Source: Desulfobacteraceae bacterium (lineage in GTDB: Bacteria; Desulfobacterota; Desulfobacteria; Desulfobacterales; JAUWMJ01). From it: a stretch of DNA of 14,117 bases. Under the pieces are notes generated by a model that was not told the DNA's origin, did no database searches, and saw nothing but the letters and a program-made list of their open reading frames with translations. Positions 6,458-13,781 of the stretch are shown here, piece after piece (the stretch's first letter is position 1; each line of letters begins with the position of its first letter). The position numbers and the translations under genes are program-made. The stretch is from positions 1 through 14,117 of the forward strand of contig JAUWOH010000037.1 of the NCBI GenBank assembly GCA_030612225.1, given 5' to 3'.

Positions 6458-6600
6458 GAGCACTTCGTTTGATGAGCGCTTCGCTTGAGGCTTAAATTCC
6501 CGAATCCGCTCCTAAAGTCCCGAGGGGACGCTCCTCAAAGCCCGAAGGGCTGCTCCTCAAGTCCCGAAGGGACGCTCTTTAAGGCCTTTGGCCGCTCAAC
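6458..6600. repeat. Tandem hairpin array B (between flhG and fliA)
   Basis: Four adjacent units at 6508-6529, 6530-6551, 6552-6573 and 6574-6593 are 22, 22, 22 and 20 nt long. Each begins GCTC, followed by CTAAA, CTCAA, CTCAA and TTTAA, and carries a palindromic head: GTCCCGAGGGGAC, AGCCCGAAGGGCT, GTCCCGAAGGGAC and GGCCTTTGGCC. The head arms differ between units but stay complementary. Irregular related motifs (GCGCTTCGCTTGA) precede the array. It ends three bases from the flhG stop codon. Confidence 0.9.
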
Positions 6601-6602
6601 GA

Positions 6603-7502
6603 TTACTGGACAAGATGCTTCCAGAATAAATTGGAAATTCCTTCTGTTGTTTTTGAGGTCTTCATATTTTTTACTTTTTTCGCTAACATACCAAAGCATT
6701 TGCTCGCCGGGCTATCCGGATATAATTCGAGTACAACCTGCTGCCGCCTTACACTCTTTGTAACCTTTTCATCAAACAAAACACATCCGAAATATTTAAC
6801 CGAAATATTTAGAAATCTCTCAGCTACCCGGTTATACTGCCTGTATATCTCTCTGCCCTCCTGATCACTTGCAGCCTGATTGACAAGCAATCTACAATGC
6901 TTTTCCGAATATTTCATAGAAAGTACTTTCATTAATGCATAGGCATCAGTCAGGGAAGTAGGCTCCGGGGAAACAACTATTAAAATTTCCTGAGCCGTAG
7001 CATTGAAATCCAGAACATTCGTCGAAATTCCAGCGGCAGTGTCTATTAACAAGACATCAAAAGAATCTATCAATAAATCAAGCTCTGTTAAAATTTGTAT
7101 CTTCTGTTGTTTAGATAACTGGGTGAGTTCCTGGATACCCGAAGAAGCAGGAAGTATCTCTACATTTCCAGGACCTTTCAGGATTATTTCCTCCATGCTT
7201 TTTTCACCGGAAATTACATGTGACAGGTTATACTTCGGAGCCAGACCCAGCAACACATCCAGATTCCCAAGGCCAAGATCTGCGTCAAGCATAAGCACTT
7301 TTTTCCCAAGCCGGCTTAATGCAAGTCCGAGATTTGCAACAATATTTGTTTTCCCCACTCCTCCCTTACCACTTGTTATTGCAATTACTCTTGTTTCTTT
7401 TTTGTATTTACCATCTGAATTTTTGTTCTTTATCATACCGGCTTTCTCTCCAATTCTTTTGGAAAGATTAATAACTTTATTTTCTTTATCTTTCAGACCC
7501 AC
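6603..7502 (-). CDS. flhG: Flagellar number regulator FlhG (MinD-like ATPase)
   Basis: FlhG (YlxH/FleN) is a MinD-family ATPase that works with the SRP-like GTPase FlhF at the inner membrane to control the number and place of flagella. The 299-residue protein has the deviant Walker A GKGGVGKT (45-52), the DADLGLGNLDVLLGL segment after beta-2, a DTAAGIS switch near 154-160, and VSPEPTSLTDAYALMK, typical of FlhG within the MinD group. The C-terminal part is basic and could form the membrane helix. The start is GTG at 7502, with AAGGAG 11 nt upstream and an in-frame stop just before, so no longer start exists. The N-terminal DQAxxLR motif, whose Gln stimulates FlhF, is not seen; the segment reads NKVINLSKRI. 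No flhF is in the window; a repeat array and an unrelated small gene lie where it is often found. Confidence 0.94.
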   Translation of the reverse strand: MGLKDKENKVINLSKRIGEKAGMIKNKNSDGKYKKETRVIAITSGKGGVGKTNIVANLGLALSRLGKKVLMLDADLGLGNLDVLLGLAPKYNLSHVISGEKSMEEIILKGPGNVEILPASSGIQELTQLSKQQKIQILTELDLLIDSFDVLLIDTAAGISTNVLDFNATAQEILIVVSPEPTSLTDAYALMKVLSMKYSEKHCRLLVNQAASDQEGREIYRQYNRVAERFLNISVKYFGCVLFDEKVTKSVRRQQVVLELYPDSPASKCFGMLAKKVKNMKTSKTTEGISNLFWKHLVQ

Positions 7503-7546
7503 TATGCGACTAGCTCCTTAAACTACTCTGTTAATTAAATGCGTAA

Positions 7547-7717
7547 CGCTTCGCTCATTGACCGCTCCTTGGCGCGGCGTAGCCGAAGGCGAAGACGGGT
7601 CGCTTGAAGCTCAGTCCCGCACAGCGGGACGATCTTCAAGCAAAACGCTCATCAAGGAACACAGTGCCGCTCTTCAAAGCCGTCAGGCTGCTCTTCAAGT
7701 CCCGGAGGGACGCGCTC
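7547..7717. repeat. Hairpin array C (upstream of flhG)
   Basis: This mosaic uses the same vocabulary as array B. Two regular units at 7669-7689 and 7690-7711 share GCTCTTCAA and carry heads AGCC-GTC-AGGCT (approximate) and GTCCCGGAGGGAC. A nested palindrome at 7602-7641 has outer arms GCTTGAAG / CTTCAAGC and inner arms GTCCCGC / GCGGGAC. The GGCGTAGCCGAAGGCGAAGAC-type segment near 7573-7596 is shared with array A on the other strand. The array ends about 10 nt from the stop codon of the Ada-like gene. Confidence 0.85.
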
Positions 7718-7726
7718 CTATTGCCA

Positions 7727-7975
7727 TCAACAGCTAGCGATTCTTCTTTTTCTCATATCGTATTGCAGATACTCATATTTTATTTCCGGTTTAGGCTTGC
7801 AATATCTGCATGGCTTAAATCTTTTTTCTTCAGCCTCTGACACACTTTTAAAAACAACAATACTATCTTCCTTTATCATTCTCGTCCATTTGCAGCCAGG
7901 TTTGTGAAAAAATCTGAATTTCCGATTTGCAACAAAATATTCTTTAATATCACTTTCTCTTCCTGCATATAGCAT
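7727..7975 (-). CDS. Small protein with Ada-type zinc-binding fold
   Basis: The 82-residue ORF contains FFHKPGCKWTRMIKEDSIVVF and KRFKPCRYCKP, matching the Ada metal-binding fold (FHRPxC...VxFxSxxEAxxxGxxPCxxCxP). Likely zinc ligands are H24, C28, C56 and C59. In Ada itself the first ligand is the methyl-accepting cysteine; His in that place argues against methyl transfer and for a structural or nucleic-acid-binding role, as in copies of this fold attached to nucleases. The frame stays open for about 17 codons upstream of the ATG but no better start is visible and the Shine-Dalgarno sequence is weak, so it may be the tail of a once longer protein. It is not an expected flagellar gene; its position before flhG is probably accidental. 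Confidence 0.6.
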   Translation of the reverse strand: MLYAGRESDIKEYFVANRKFRFFHKPGCKWTRMIKEDSIVVFKSVSEAEEKRFKPCRYCKPKPEIKYEYLQYDMRKRRIASC

Positions 7976-8754
7976 TATGCATGTTTCGTGCCTATATTGA
8001 CTGAACTTGATATTTTGAATAACGCCTTATTTTGATTGATAATAATATGACGTTATTAATAATTTTTAAATAGCGATGATGAAGGGTGTTAGATTTTTGA
8101 CGGTATGTGATAATTTATTGACGATAATTCTTTGGGGATTGATTATTTGCGATTGAAAATTGTTGATTTAAGGATGGAAACCATTTTTCTAAGCTTGACA
8201 CCGCTGTCAGCCTGACTTTTACCCACACATGACACCATAGCTAGAGCACGCAATTCTAACATCCTGAAGCTGCTTTTCTGATAGATTTTCAATTAGTAAC
8301 ATGATATTATATTTTTTTAGGTTCTTATTTGAATATTTTGCGCTTGTTGTGGCAATATATTTCTATTACACCTTGTGAGGCCCTTGTGTATATGATGCTG
8401 GATGCTCGTTTGCCTTGCCACGGTGTCTTCTTGTCAGGGCGTAGCTTGTAAAGCGTAATCTGAAGCCGAAGGCGAAATTTTCAACCACCCCGGTACGTTT
8501 TTCCAAACTTACGGGGCAGGCAGGAATTTATTGAATATTTCGAGGATTTATCCGCGGATTGAAATTTGAGCCTGTCGAAGCGAAGCGTAGATCCCGCTCA
8601 TCGGGGACGCAGCTTGTCCCGTCGAAGCTTCAGCGGAGTTGGAAGATTGGGCAGATAAGCGCAGACTTCGAAATGGAACGTTTTAAATTTGGCTCTCACA
8701 TCTTAATTTGACATACCTTTATAAGGCCGAGAAACTATAAGGAATTAAATCCTT
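7976..8754. other. Divergent intergenic region without recognised gene
   Basis: Nothing here supports a gene. Frames on both strands are short; the best minus-strand one, MLLIENLSEKQLQDVRIACS near 8225-8300, ends after 27 codons. The left half is AT-rich. Around 8195-8240 there is a small palindrome TGACA-CCGC-TGTCA followed by TGACTTTTACCCACAC, which recalls the ends of some IS21-like elements but is too short to assign. The right half holds scattered hairpin motifs of the array family (GAAGCCGAAGGCGAAA near 8462). Confidence 0.5.
8568..8640. repeat. Degenerate hairpin repeat D
   Basis: The stretch CTGTCGAAGCGAAGCG, an imperfect hairpin TCCCG-CTCAT-CGGGGA (8592-8607) and a short stem AGCTT/AAGCT (8611-8629) use the same words as arrays A to C but without the regular 22-nt spacing. 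It looks like a decayed or divergent member of the family. Confidence 0.45.
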
Positions 8755-8917
8755 GACGGTCTCGTAAAAAGTCTCCCGCTTCAGTTCAGCGGGACGTTGT
8801 GCTGCATTTAGTAATCATTCAACGTACGATAAGTACGCCTCATGATTACAATATTTGCACGCCCTTCTTGTCCCGCTGCTTTTTAGCGGGGGAATTTGAA
8901 CTTTTTACGAAACCGTC
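8755..8917. mobile_element. MITE-like inverted-repeat element upstream of the PBP1A gene
   Basis: The 20-nt ends match as inverted repeats with about three mismatches: GACGGTCTCGTAAAAAGT at 8755 and the complement of ACTTTTTACGAAACCGTC ending at 8917. Inside are two CCCGCT...AGCGGG hairpins (from 8776 and from 8872) flanking a nested palindrome, GTAATCAT/ATGATTAC (8811-8818, 8842-8849) around CGTAC/GTACG (8823-8827, 8833-8837). It encodes no protein. The right end is 58 bp from the start of the penicillin-binding protein gene, so it occupies most of that gene's upstream region. Confidence 0.75.
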
Positions 8918-8975
8918 TAAATCGGACTCTTTACGATTTTATCAAATCCTTAGGGTTCGCTCAAAGCTGAAACTC

Positions 8976-10931
8976 ATGACAAAAATTCGTATCAGCAAAT
9001 CAAAGATAATTATTTTAATTGTAGTGTTTTCAGGAATCCTGTGTGGGATTATTGCAGGTATTTTTTTCGGCCTGACTCGCGATCTTCCCCAGATTCGTGC
9101 TCTTGAAAACTTTAATCCGTCCGCCGTTACTCGCATATATTCTACAGACAAAGTACTTCTTGCAGAGCTCTTTATTGAAAAAAGAGTCCCCGTCCCTCTT
9201 AATGCTATTCCTCATTATCTTAAGGCGGCACTGATCGCTACGGAAGACAGAAAATTTTACAAGCACAGCGGAGTGGATATTAAGGGAATTTTAAGAGCCA
9301 TAATCAAAGATATATGGGCAGGAGAATTTGTTGAAGGTGCAAGTACTATAACCCAGCAACTTGCAAAAACACTCTTTCTTACATCTAAAAAAACCCTTGT
9401 TCGTAAAATAAAAGAAGCCATTCTGTCTTTTCAGTTGGAACGCCGCTACACAAAAGATGAAATACTCAAACTGTATTTAAACCAGGTTTATTTCGGCAGC
9501 GGTGCATATGGTGTCGAATCAGCCGCCAGGCTGTTTTTTGGAAAAACCGTCAACAGCTTAAACCTTGCCGAATGCGCCCTTATAGCCGGTCTGCCAAAGT
9601 CCCCTTCCCGCTATTCCCCCCTTGTCAACATAGAACTTGCATTAAAACGCAGAAATATTGTTTTAAAGCAGATGGCAACTACAGGAATAATCACTGAAAC
9701 GACTCTTAAAAAAACCCTGGAGCAACCGCTTCTCCCTGAAGAATCCGGTTTTAATCCGGTTAAAGGGCCTTTTTTTGTTGAGCATGTTAGAAAATTTCTG
9801 GAAGAAATAATAGGACCGACAAGGCTTTATAAAAGCGGCCTCACAGTCTTCACGACACTTTCCTGGCCGCTTCAAAAAACTGCGGAACAGGCTGTCGAAA
9901 ATGGTCTTTTTGCTCTGGAAAAAAGAATGAGACAAAATAAGCTTATAAACCCAAACCCGCAGTGTTCTCTTATTTCCCTGGATATACAATCCGGCGGTAT
10001 TCTTGCAATGGTTGGAGGCAGGGACTTTTACAAAAGTCCTTTCAACAGGGCGACTGTTGCCAGAAGACAACCAGGCTCCGCCTTTAAACCGATTGTTTAT
10101 GCTTATGCAATTGAAAAAGGTTTTCCTCAAAGCACCTTAATCCTCGATGCCCCTGTTGTATTCAAAGGAGCAAGAAAGGACGAGGACTGGCGCCCGGAAA
10201 ACTTTTCAGGTGATTTCAAGGGAGAGCTTACCTTTAGGAAAGCCCTGGTACTTTCTAAAAACATCCCTGCGGTCAGGCTCATAGAAATGCTTGGAGCTTC
10301 GTCTGTTTCCCGTTTCGGACATACTCTTGGTATTAAAACGCCTCTTTTACCCAATCTAACTCTCGCCCTTGGCTCCTCAGAGGTAACGCTTATCGACCTT
10401 ACCGCTGCTTATTCAGCATTCCCAAACAAAGGAAAACTGATAAATCCTTATTGTATAATGGAAGTCCTTGATCAAAATGAGCGAGTAATCTGGCGTGTTA
10501 AGCCTCAAAAAAAGGTTGTCATGTCACGGGCAGGAGCCTCAATAATTACAAATATGCTAAAAGGTGTTATTGAAGAAGGCACAGGCAGAAAAGCGCGTAT
10601 CATCAGACATTCCGTTGCCGGAAAAACAGGAACTACCGATGAATTTAAAGATGCACTTTTTATCGGTTTTTCCCCATCGATTTCAACAGGAGTATGGGTA
10701 GGACAAGATGATTTTACTACCATAGGAGACATGGAAACAGGCGCAAAAGCTGCACTTCCAATATGGATAGAATTTATGGAAAAGGCACTTGCCGACAAAC
10801 CTTACCAATATTTTGACATCCCTGACGATGTAGTGCAAGTTCGCATGGATGCTACAACCGGCTTTCTTATACAGGAATATTCACATAGAGGAGTTAAAGC
10901 TCTTTTTAAAAAAGGAACCGAACCAAGATGA
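8976..10931 (+). CDS. mrcA: Class A penicillin-binding protein 1A (transglycosylase/transpeptidase)
   Basis: The enzyme polymerises lipid II into glycan strands and cross-links the peptides on the periplasmic face of the inner membrane. The 651-residue chain has one membrane anchor (about 10-32). The GT51 domain covers about 55-230: TEDRKFYKHSGVD with catalytic E90, GASTITQQLAKTLFL (121-135), the second Glu E147 in RKIKEAIL, and LNQVYFGSGAYGVESAA (168-184). The transpeptidase covers about 325-600: SAFK with nucleophile S368 and K371, SKN at 427-429, and KTG at 550-552. Length is at the short end for PBP1A and there is no long insert between the domains. The frame is open to 8799, but the extra 59 codons run through the MITE-like element, so I use ATG 8976, where the hydrophobic anchor follows at once; the Shine-Dalgarno sequence there is weak. 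Confidence 0.93.
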   Translation: MTKIRISKSKIIILIVVFSGILCGIIAGIFFGLTRDLPQIRALENFNPSAVTRIYSTDKVLLAELFIEKRVPVPLNAIPHYLKAALIATEDRKFYKHSGVDIKGILRAIIKDIWAGEFVEGASTITQQLAKTLFLTSKKTLVRKIKEAILSFQLERRYTKDEILKLYLNQVYFGSGAYGVESAARLFFGKTVNSLNLAECALIAGLPKSPSRYSPLVNIELALKRRNIVLKQMATTGIITETTLKKTLEQPLLPEESGFNPVKGPFFVEHVRKFLEEIIGPTRLYKSGLTVFTTLSWPLQKTAEQAVENGLFALEKRMRQNKLINPNPQCSLISLDIQSGGILAMVGGRDFYKSPFNRATVARRQPGSAFKPIVYAYAIEKGFPQSTLILDAPVVFKGARKDEDWRPENFSGDFKGELTFRKALVLSKNIPAVRLIEMLGASSVSRFGHTLGIKTPLLPNLTLALGSSEVTLIDLTAAYSAFPNKGKLINPYCIMEVLDQNERVIWRVKPQKKVVMSRAGASIITNMLKGVIEEGTGRKARIIRHSVAGKTGTTDEFKDALFIGFSPSISTGVWVGQDDFTTIGDMETGAKAALPIWIEFMEKALADKPYQYFDIPDDVVQVRMDATTGFLIQEYSHRGVKALFKKGTEPR

Positions 10932-10989
10932 TTGATGCCGGTTATTGACATTTCTTCCGCCATACAATATTTAAAGATTGACTACGGAG

Positions 10990-11033
10990 TTTCACAGAGA
11001 GACACTGAATTTTAATTTTTAATATCTGTGAAA
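10990..11033. other. 9-bp inverted repeat upstream of the cyclase gene
   Basis: TTTCACAGA (10990-10998) pairs with TCTGTGAAA (11025-11033) across 26 AT-rich bases between the PBP and cyclase genes. Phrases such as CCGTGCAAATCCGTGG follow at 11038. It may be an operator-like site, a weak terminator for the PBP gene, or part of a dispersed repeat; the sequence does not decide. Confidence 0.35.
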
Positions 11034-11074
11034 TTTCCGTGCAAATCCGTGGTAAAAATATAAAGAAACAAGAT

Positions 11075-13321
11075 ATGATTTCTTTTCTTAAAAAATTTGT
11101 AAAGTCTCATTTTATTTTTCTCTCCTTGCCGATTATTCTCATAGGCCTTTTTGCCTATTCCATAGGCATACCTTTTCTTGATCTAATGGAATTAAAAACT
11201 ATTGACGTAAGATTTGAATCCAGAAAAAGGATTATCCCTGGTTCCGACGTGGTTTTAGCTGTAATTGATGAAAAGAGTATTGCAAAAGAAGGGAAATGGA
11301 TGTGGCCCAGATCAAAAATGGCAGATCTTGTTACAAAACTTTCTGGCGCAGGAGCAAAGGTTATAGCATTTGACATTGGCTTCCTGGAACCGGATGATAA
11401 AAGAATAGTTAAGATAATAAATAATATTAAGAGTTCGTTTCACAATTTAAAGCCTGAGGATAATAAATTTCTCGACCGTCTTAAAACTCAGGCTGATAAT
11501 GATAAACTCCTTGCCGATTCTATAAAAAACTCTTCTGCTAAAATCGTACTCGGATACTTTTTCCAGCTCGATGAAATAGCCTCCGCGCATGTTGAAGAAA
11601 AAGATATCAAAATTCACAAGAAAAATATCATTAATTCCAGGTATCAATTTGAACGCTACACATCAAAAGAAGCTAAAAATGTCACACTTATTGAACCGGT
11701 TTATCCGCAATCAAATATTAAGGAAATTTCAGATGCAGCCGACCTGTCCGGATATTTTAATATGTCCCCCGATGATGACGGTGTTGTTCGATGGCTTCAT
11801 ACAGTCCTTAAATTCAAAAACACACTCTATGCACCCCTATCAATTGTAGCGGTGAGTGCTTTTCTTGACAGCCCCCTTTCAGTTAATATTGATGAATATG
11901 GTGTGCAAAATATACAGATCGGCAATTTGTCTATTCCCACGGACGAGTCGGGACGTGTTTTAATAAATTACAGGGGAGAAGAAAAATCTTTTCCCCACAT
12001 TTCTGTTACAGACATACTAAGCGGGAATGTTCCGGATAATAAATTAAAAAATAAAATCGTACTTATCGGTGCAACTGCCATCGGAATATACGATTTGCGG
12101 GTCACACCCTTTGGAAGTGTATTCCCGGGTCTTGAAATCCATGCAAATGTAGCTGACAGCATTCTGGCTGAAGATTTTCTGCACAAGCCTAAATGGTCTG
12201 CCATTTTTGACGTTCTTGCCATTTTACTGGCAGGCATTTTCCTTGGCATTGTACTTCCCCGTGTAGAAGTAATACAGGGTGTGGTTGCCGGTTTCCTTGT
12301 TTTTATGGGGTATATTCTTTTTTGTCAGTATCTGTTCTCAAAACACGGAATCATCCTTAATCTTGTTTACCCTCTCTCTGTAATTCTTCTTATTTATGTC
12401 AGTATTACAGCATGCAGATATTTCATGGAGACCAGAAAAAAAAGGTTTATTAAAAACGCATTCTCTACTTACCTTGCCCCTGCTGTGGTCAATCAACTCA
12501 TCGAGTCTCCCGGCAACCTGGAGCTTGGTGGAGAAGACAGGAATATTACCGCTTTCTTCTCGGATGTCCAGGGGTTTACCAGTATTTCCGAAGCACTTAC
12601 ACCAAACGAACTTGTTGAGCTTTTAAATGAGTTCTTAACTGAAATGACTGATATTATCTTAAGTTATGAAGGAACTGTTGATAAATTCGAAGGTGATGCC
12701 ATTATTGCCTTTTTCGGCGCACCGAATGTTTTGAAAAACCATGCTGAAAGAACATGCAGCGCTTGTATAAAAATGCAAAAAAGACTGGCCGAGCTTCGCG
12801 AACACTGGAAGGAAAATGAAAAACCACAGCTTAAAATGCGCATCGGTCTTTGTACAGGGAACGCTGTTGTAGGAAATATGGGATCAGAAAGCCGCATGGA
12901 CTATACCATGATGGGAGATACTGTTAACACTGCGGCAAGGCTGGAAGGAATAAATAAAATCTACGATATCTACACACTGATCAGCGAATCAACCTGCATC
13001 GCTGCCGGCAGCAGTATTGCAACCCGGGAGATTGACACTATAAATGTTGTGGGGAAAAAAGAGCCTGTGACAATTTATCAGCTTCTCGGCTTTGCCGGAG
13101 ATGTTGACGATCTTGCGAAAAAGATAAATGAGCATTACGCCGCAGGTCTTCATTCATACCGTAATCAGGATTGGGATAAGGCCATTTTATCTTTTAAAGC
13201 AGCTTTGGACATTTCACCTGATGATGGTCCGAGCAAAACAATGATAAATCGTTGCAATGAATACAAGGCTGATCCGACGGCAGAAAACTGGAACGGATCA
13301 TATACTGTTACGACCAAATAA
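11075..13321 (+). CDS. CHASE2-domain class III adenylate cyclase with TPR-like tail
   Basis: The protein should make cAMP from ATP in the cytoplasm in response to a signal sensed outside the inner membrane. Reading 748 residues from ATG 11075: one membrane helix (about 12-34), an extracytoplasmic CHASE2 domain (about 38-365, with ELKTIDVRF and KNKIVLIGATAIGIYDLRVTPFG), three membrane helices (about 375-447), then the cyclase domain (about 485-670). Metal-binding aspartates are D497 (FFSDVQGF) and D541 (DKFEGDAIIAFFG). K537 and D609 are the adenine-selecting pair, so ATP rather than GTP is expected; N618 and R622 (VNTAARLE) complete the active site. Residues 683-715 look like one TPR helix pair. 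A GTG 36 nt upstream would add 12 residues but lies in repeat-like sequence. The acetyltransferase gene starts one base after its stop, suggesting cotranscription. Confidence 0.93.
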   Translation: MISFLKKFVKSHFIFLSLPIILIGLFAYSIGIPFLDLMELKTIDVRFESRKRIIPGSDVVLAVIDEKSIAKEGKWMWPRSKMADLVTKLSGAGAKVIAFDIGFLEPDDKRIVKIINNIKSSFHNLKPEDNKFLDRLKTQADNDKLLADSIKNSSAKIVLGYFFQLDEIASAHVEEKDIKIHKKNIINSRYQFERYTSKEAKNVTLIEPVYPQSNIKEISDAADLSGYFNMSPDDDGVVRWLHTVLKFKNTLYAPLSIVAVSAFLDSPLSVNIDEYGVQNIQIGNLSIPTDESGRVLINYRGEEKSFPHISVTDILSGNVPDNKLKNKIVLIGATAIGIYDLRVTPFGSVFPGLEIHANVADSILAEDFLHKPKWSAIFDVLAILLAGIFLGIVLPRVEVIQGVVAGFLVFMGYILFCQYLFSKHGIILNLVYPLSVILLIYVSITACRYFMETRKKRFIKNAFSTYLAPAVVNQLIESPGNLELGGEDRNITAFFSDVQGFTSISEALTPNELVELLNEFLTEMTDIILSYEGTVDKFEGDAIIAFFGAPNVLKNHAERTCSACIKMQKRLAELREHWKENEKPQLKMRIGLCTGNAVVGNMGSESRMDYTMMGDTVNTAARLEGINKIYDIYTLISESTCIAAGSSIATREIDTINVVGKKEPVTIYQLLGFAGDVDDLAKKINEHYAAGLHSYRNQDWDKAILSFKAALDISPDDGPSKTMINRCNEYKADPTAENWNGSYTVTTK

Positions 13322-13322
13322 A

Positions 13323-13778
13323 ATGATTAGAAAAGCAAAACTACACGACGTAAAAGCCATACACTCTCTTTTACAACATTATGCCGTCAAAGAAGAACTT
13401 CTTCCACGCCCTTTAAGCGCACTATACGATCATGTCCGCTCTTTTTCGGTTTTTGTAGATGAAAGGAAAAACCTTATTGTCGGTTGCTGTGCTCTGCAAT
13501 TTTGCTGGGAAGATCTTGCTGAAATACGATCTCTTGCTGTTCACCCTGACTATCAGGGGAAATATATTGGATCAGAGCTTACAAAAACCGTTCTTTCCGA
13601 AGCAAAAGACTTTGATACTAAAAAAGTATTTACATTAACCTACAAACCGGCGTTTTTCCGCAAATTCGGATTCGTTCAAATAGACAGATCAGACCTTCCT
13701 ATTAAAATCTGGGCTGACTGCATTACATGCGTCAAATTTCCAGACTGTGATGAAACTGCAATGATGAAAGAGCTATAA
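13323..13778 (+). CDS. argA: GNAT acetyltransferase, short N-acetylglutamate synthase type
   Basis: This 151-residue GNAT protein resembles the short, stand-alone N-acetylglutamate synthases, which acetylate glutamate with acetyl-CoA as the first step of arginine synthesis. Family-like stretches are RPLSALYDHVRSFSVF (29-44), VGCCALQFCWEDLAEIRSLAVHPDYQGK (53-80), VFTLTYKPAFFRKFGF (102-117) and the C-terminal DCITCVKFPDCDETAM (132-147) with three cysteines. The acetyl-CoA loop reads QGKYIG, with Tyr81 where the family usually has Gly (QGKGIG). The chosen ATG lies one base after the cyclase stop; a longer frame from inside the cyclase would add 22 unrelated residues. Probable translational coupling to the cyclase. 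The family call is from memory of conserved blocks; substrate is inferred. Confidence 0.8.
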   Translation: MIRKAKLHDVKAIHSLLQHYAVKEELLPRPLSALYDHVRSFSVFVDERKNLIVGCCALQFCWEDLAEIRSLAVHPDYQGKYIGSELTKTVLSEAKDFDTKKVFTLTYKPAFFRKFGFVQIDRSDLPIKIWADCITCVKFPDCDETAMMKEL

Positions 13779-13781
13779 TTA

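Noticed and set aside
6508..6593. CRISPR array
   Set aside because: Units are 22 nt and contiguous with no unique spacers; the variable parts are palindromes, unlike CRISPR spacers.
7003..7521. 172-codon plus-strand ORF
   Set aside because: Complement of flhG, which has clear Walker A and MinD-family motifs; the plus frame has no recognisable domain.
8192..8240. IS21-like terminal sequence (TGACTTTTACCCACAC)
   Set aside because: Only one short candidate end, with no partner end and no transposase or ATPase frame.
8799..8975. Upstream extension of the PBP1A reading frame
   Set aside because: The 59 extra codons fall largely inside the MITE-like element and give no signal or membrane segment; the normal anchor begins right after ATG 8976.
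9663..10130. 155-codon minus-strand ORF
   Set aside because: Shadow of the PBP1A gene in a region carrying its transpeptidase SxxK motif on the plus strand.
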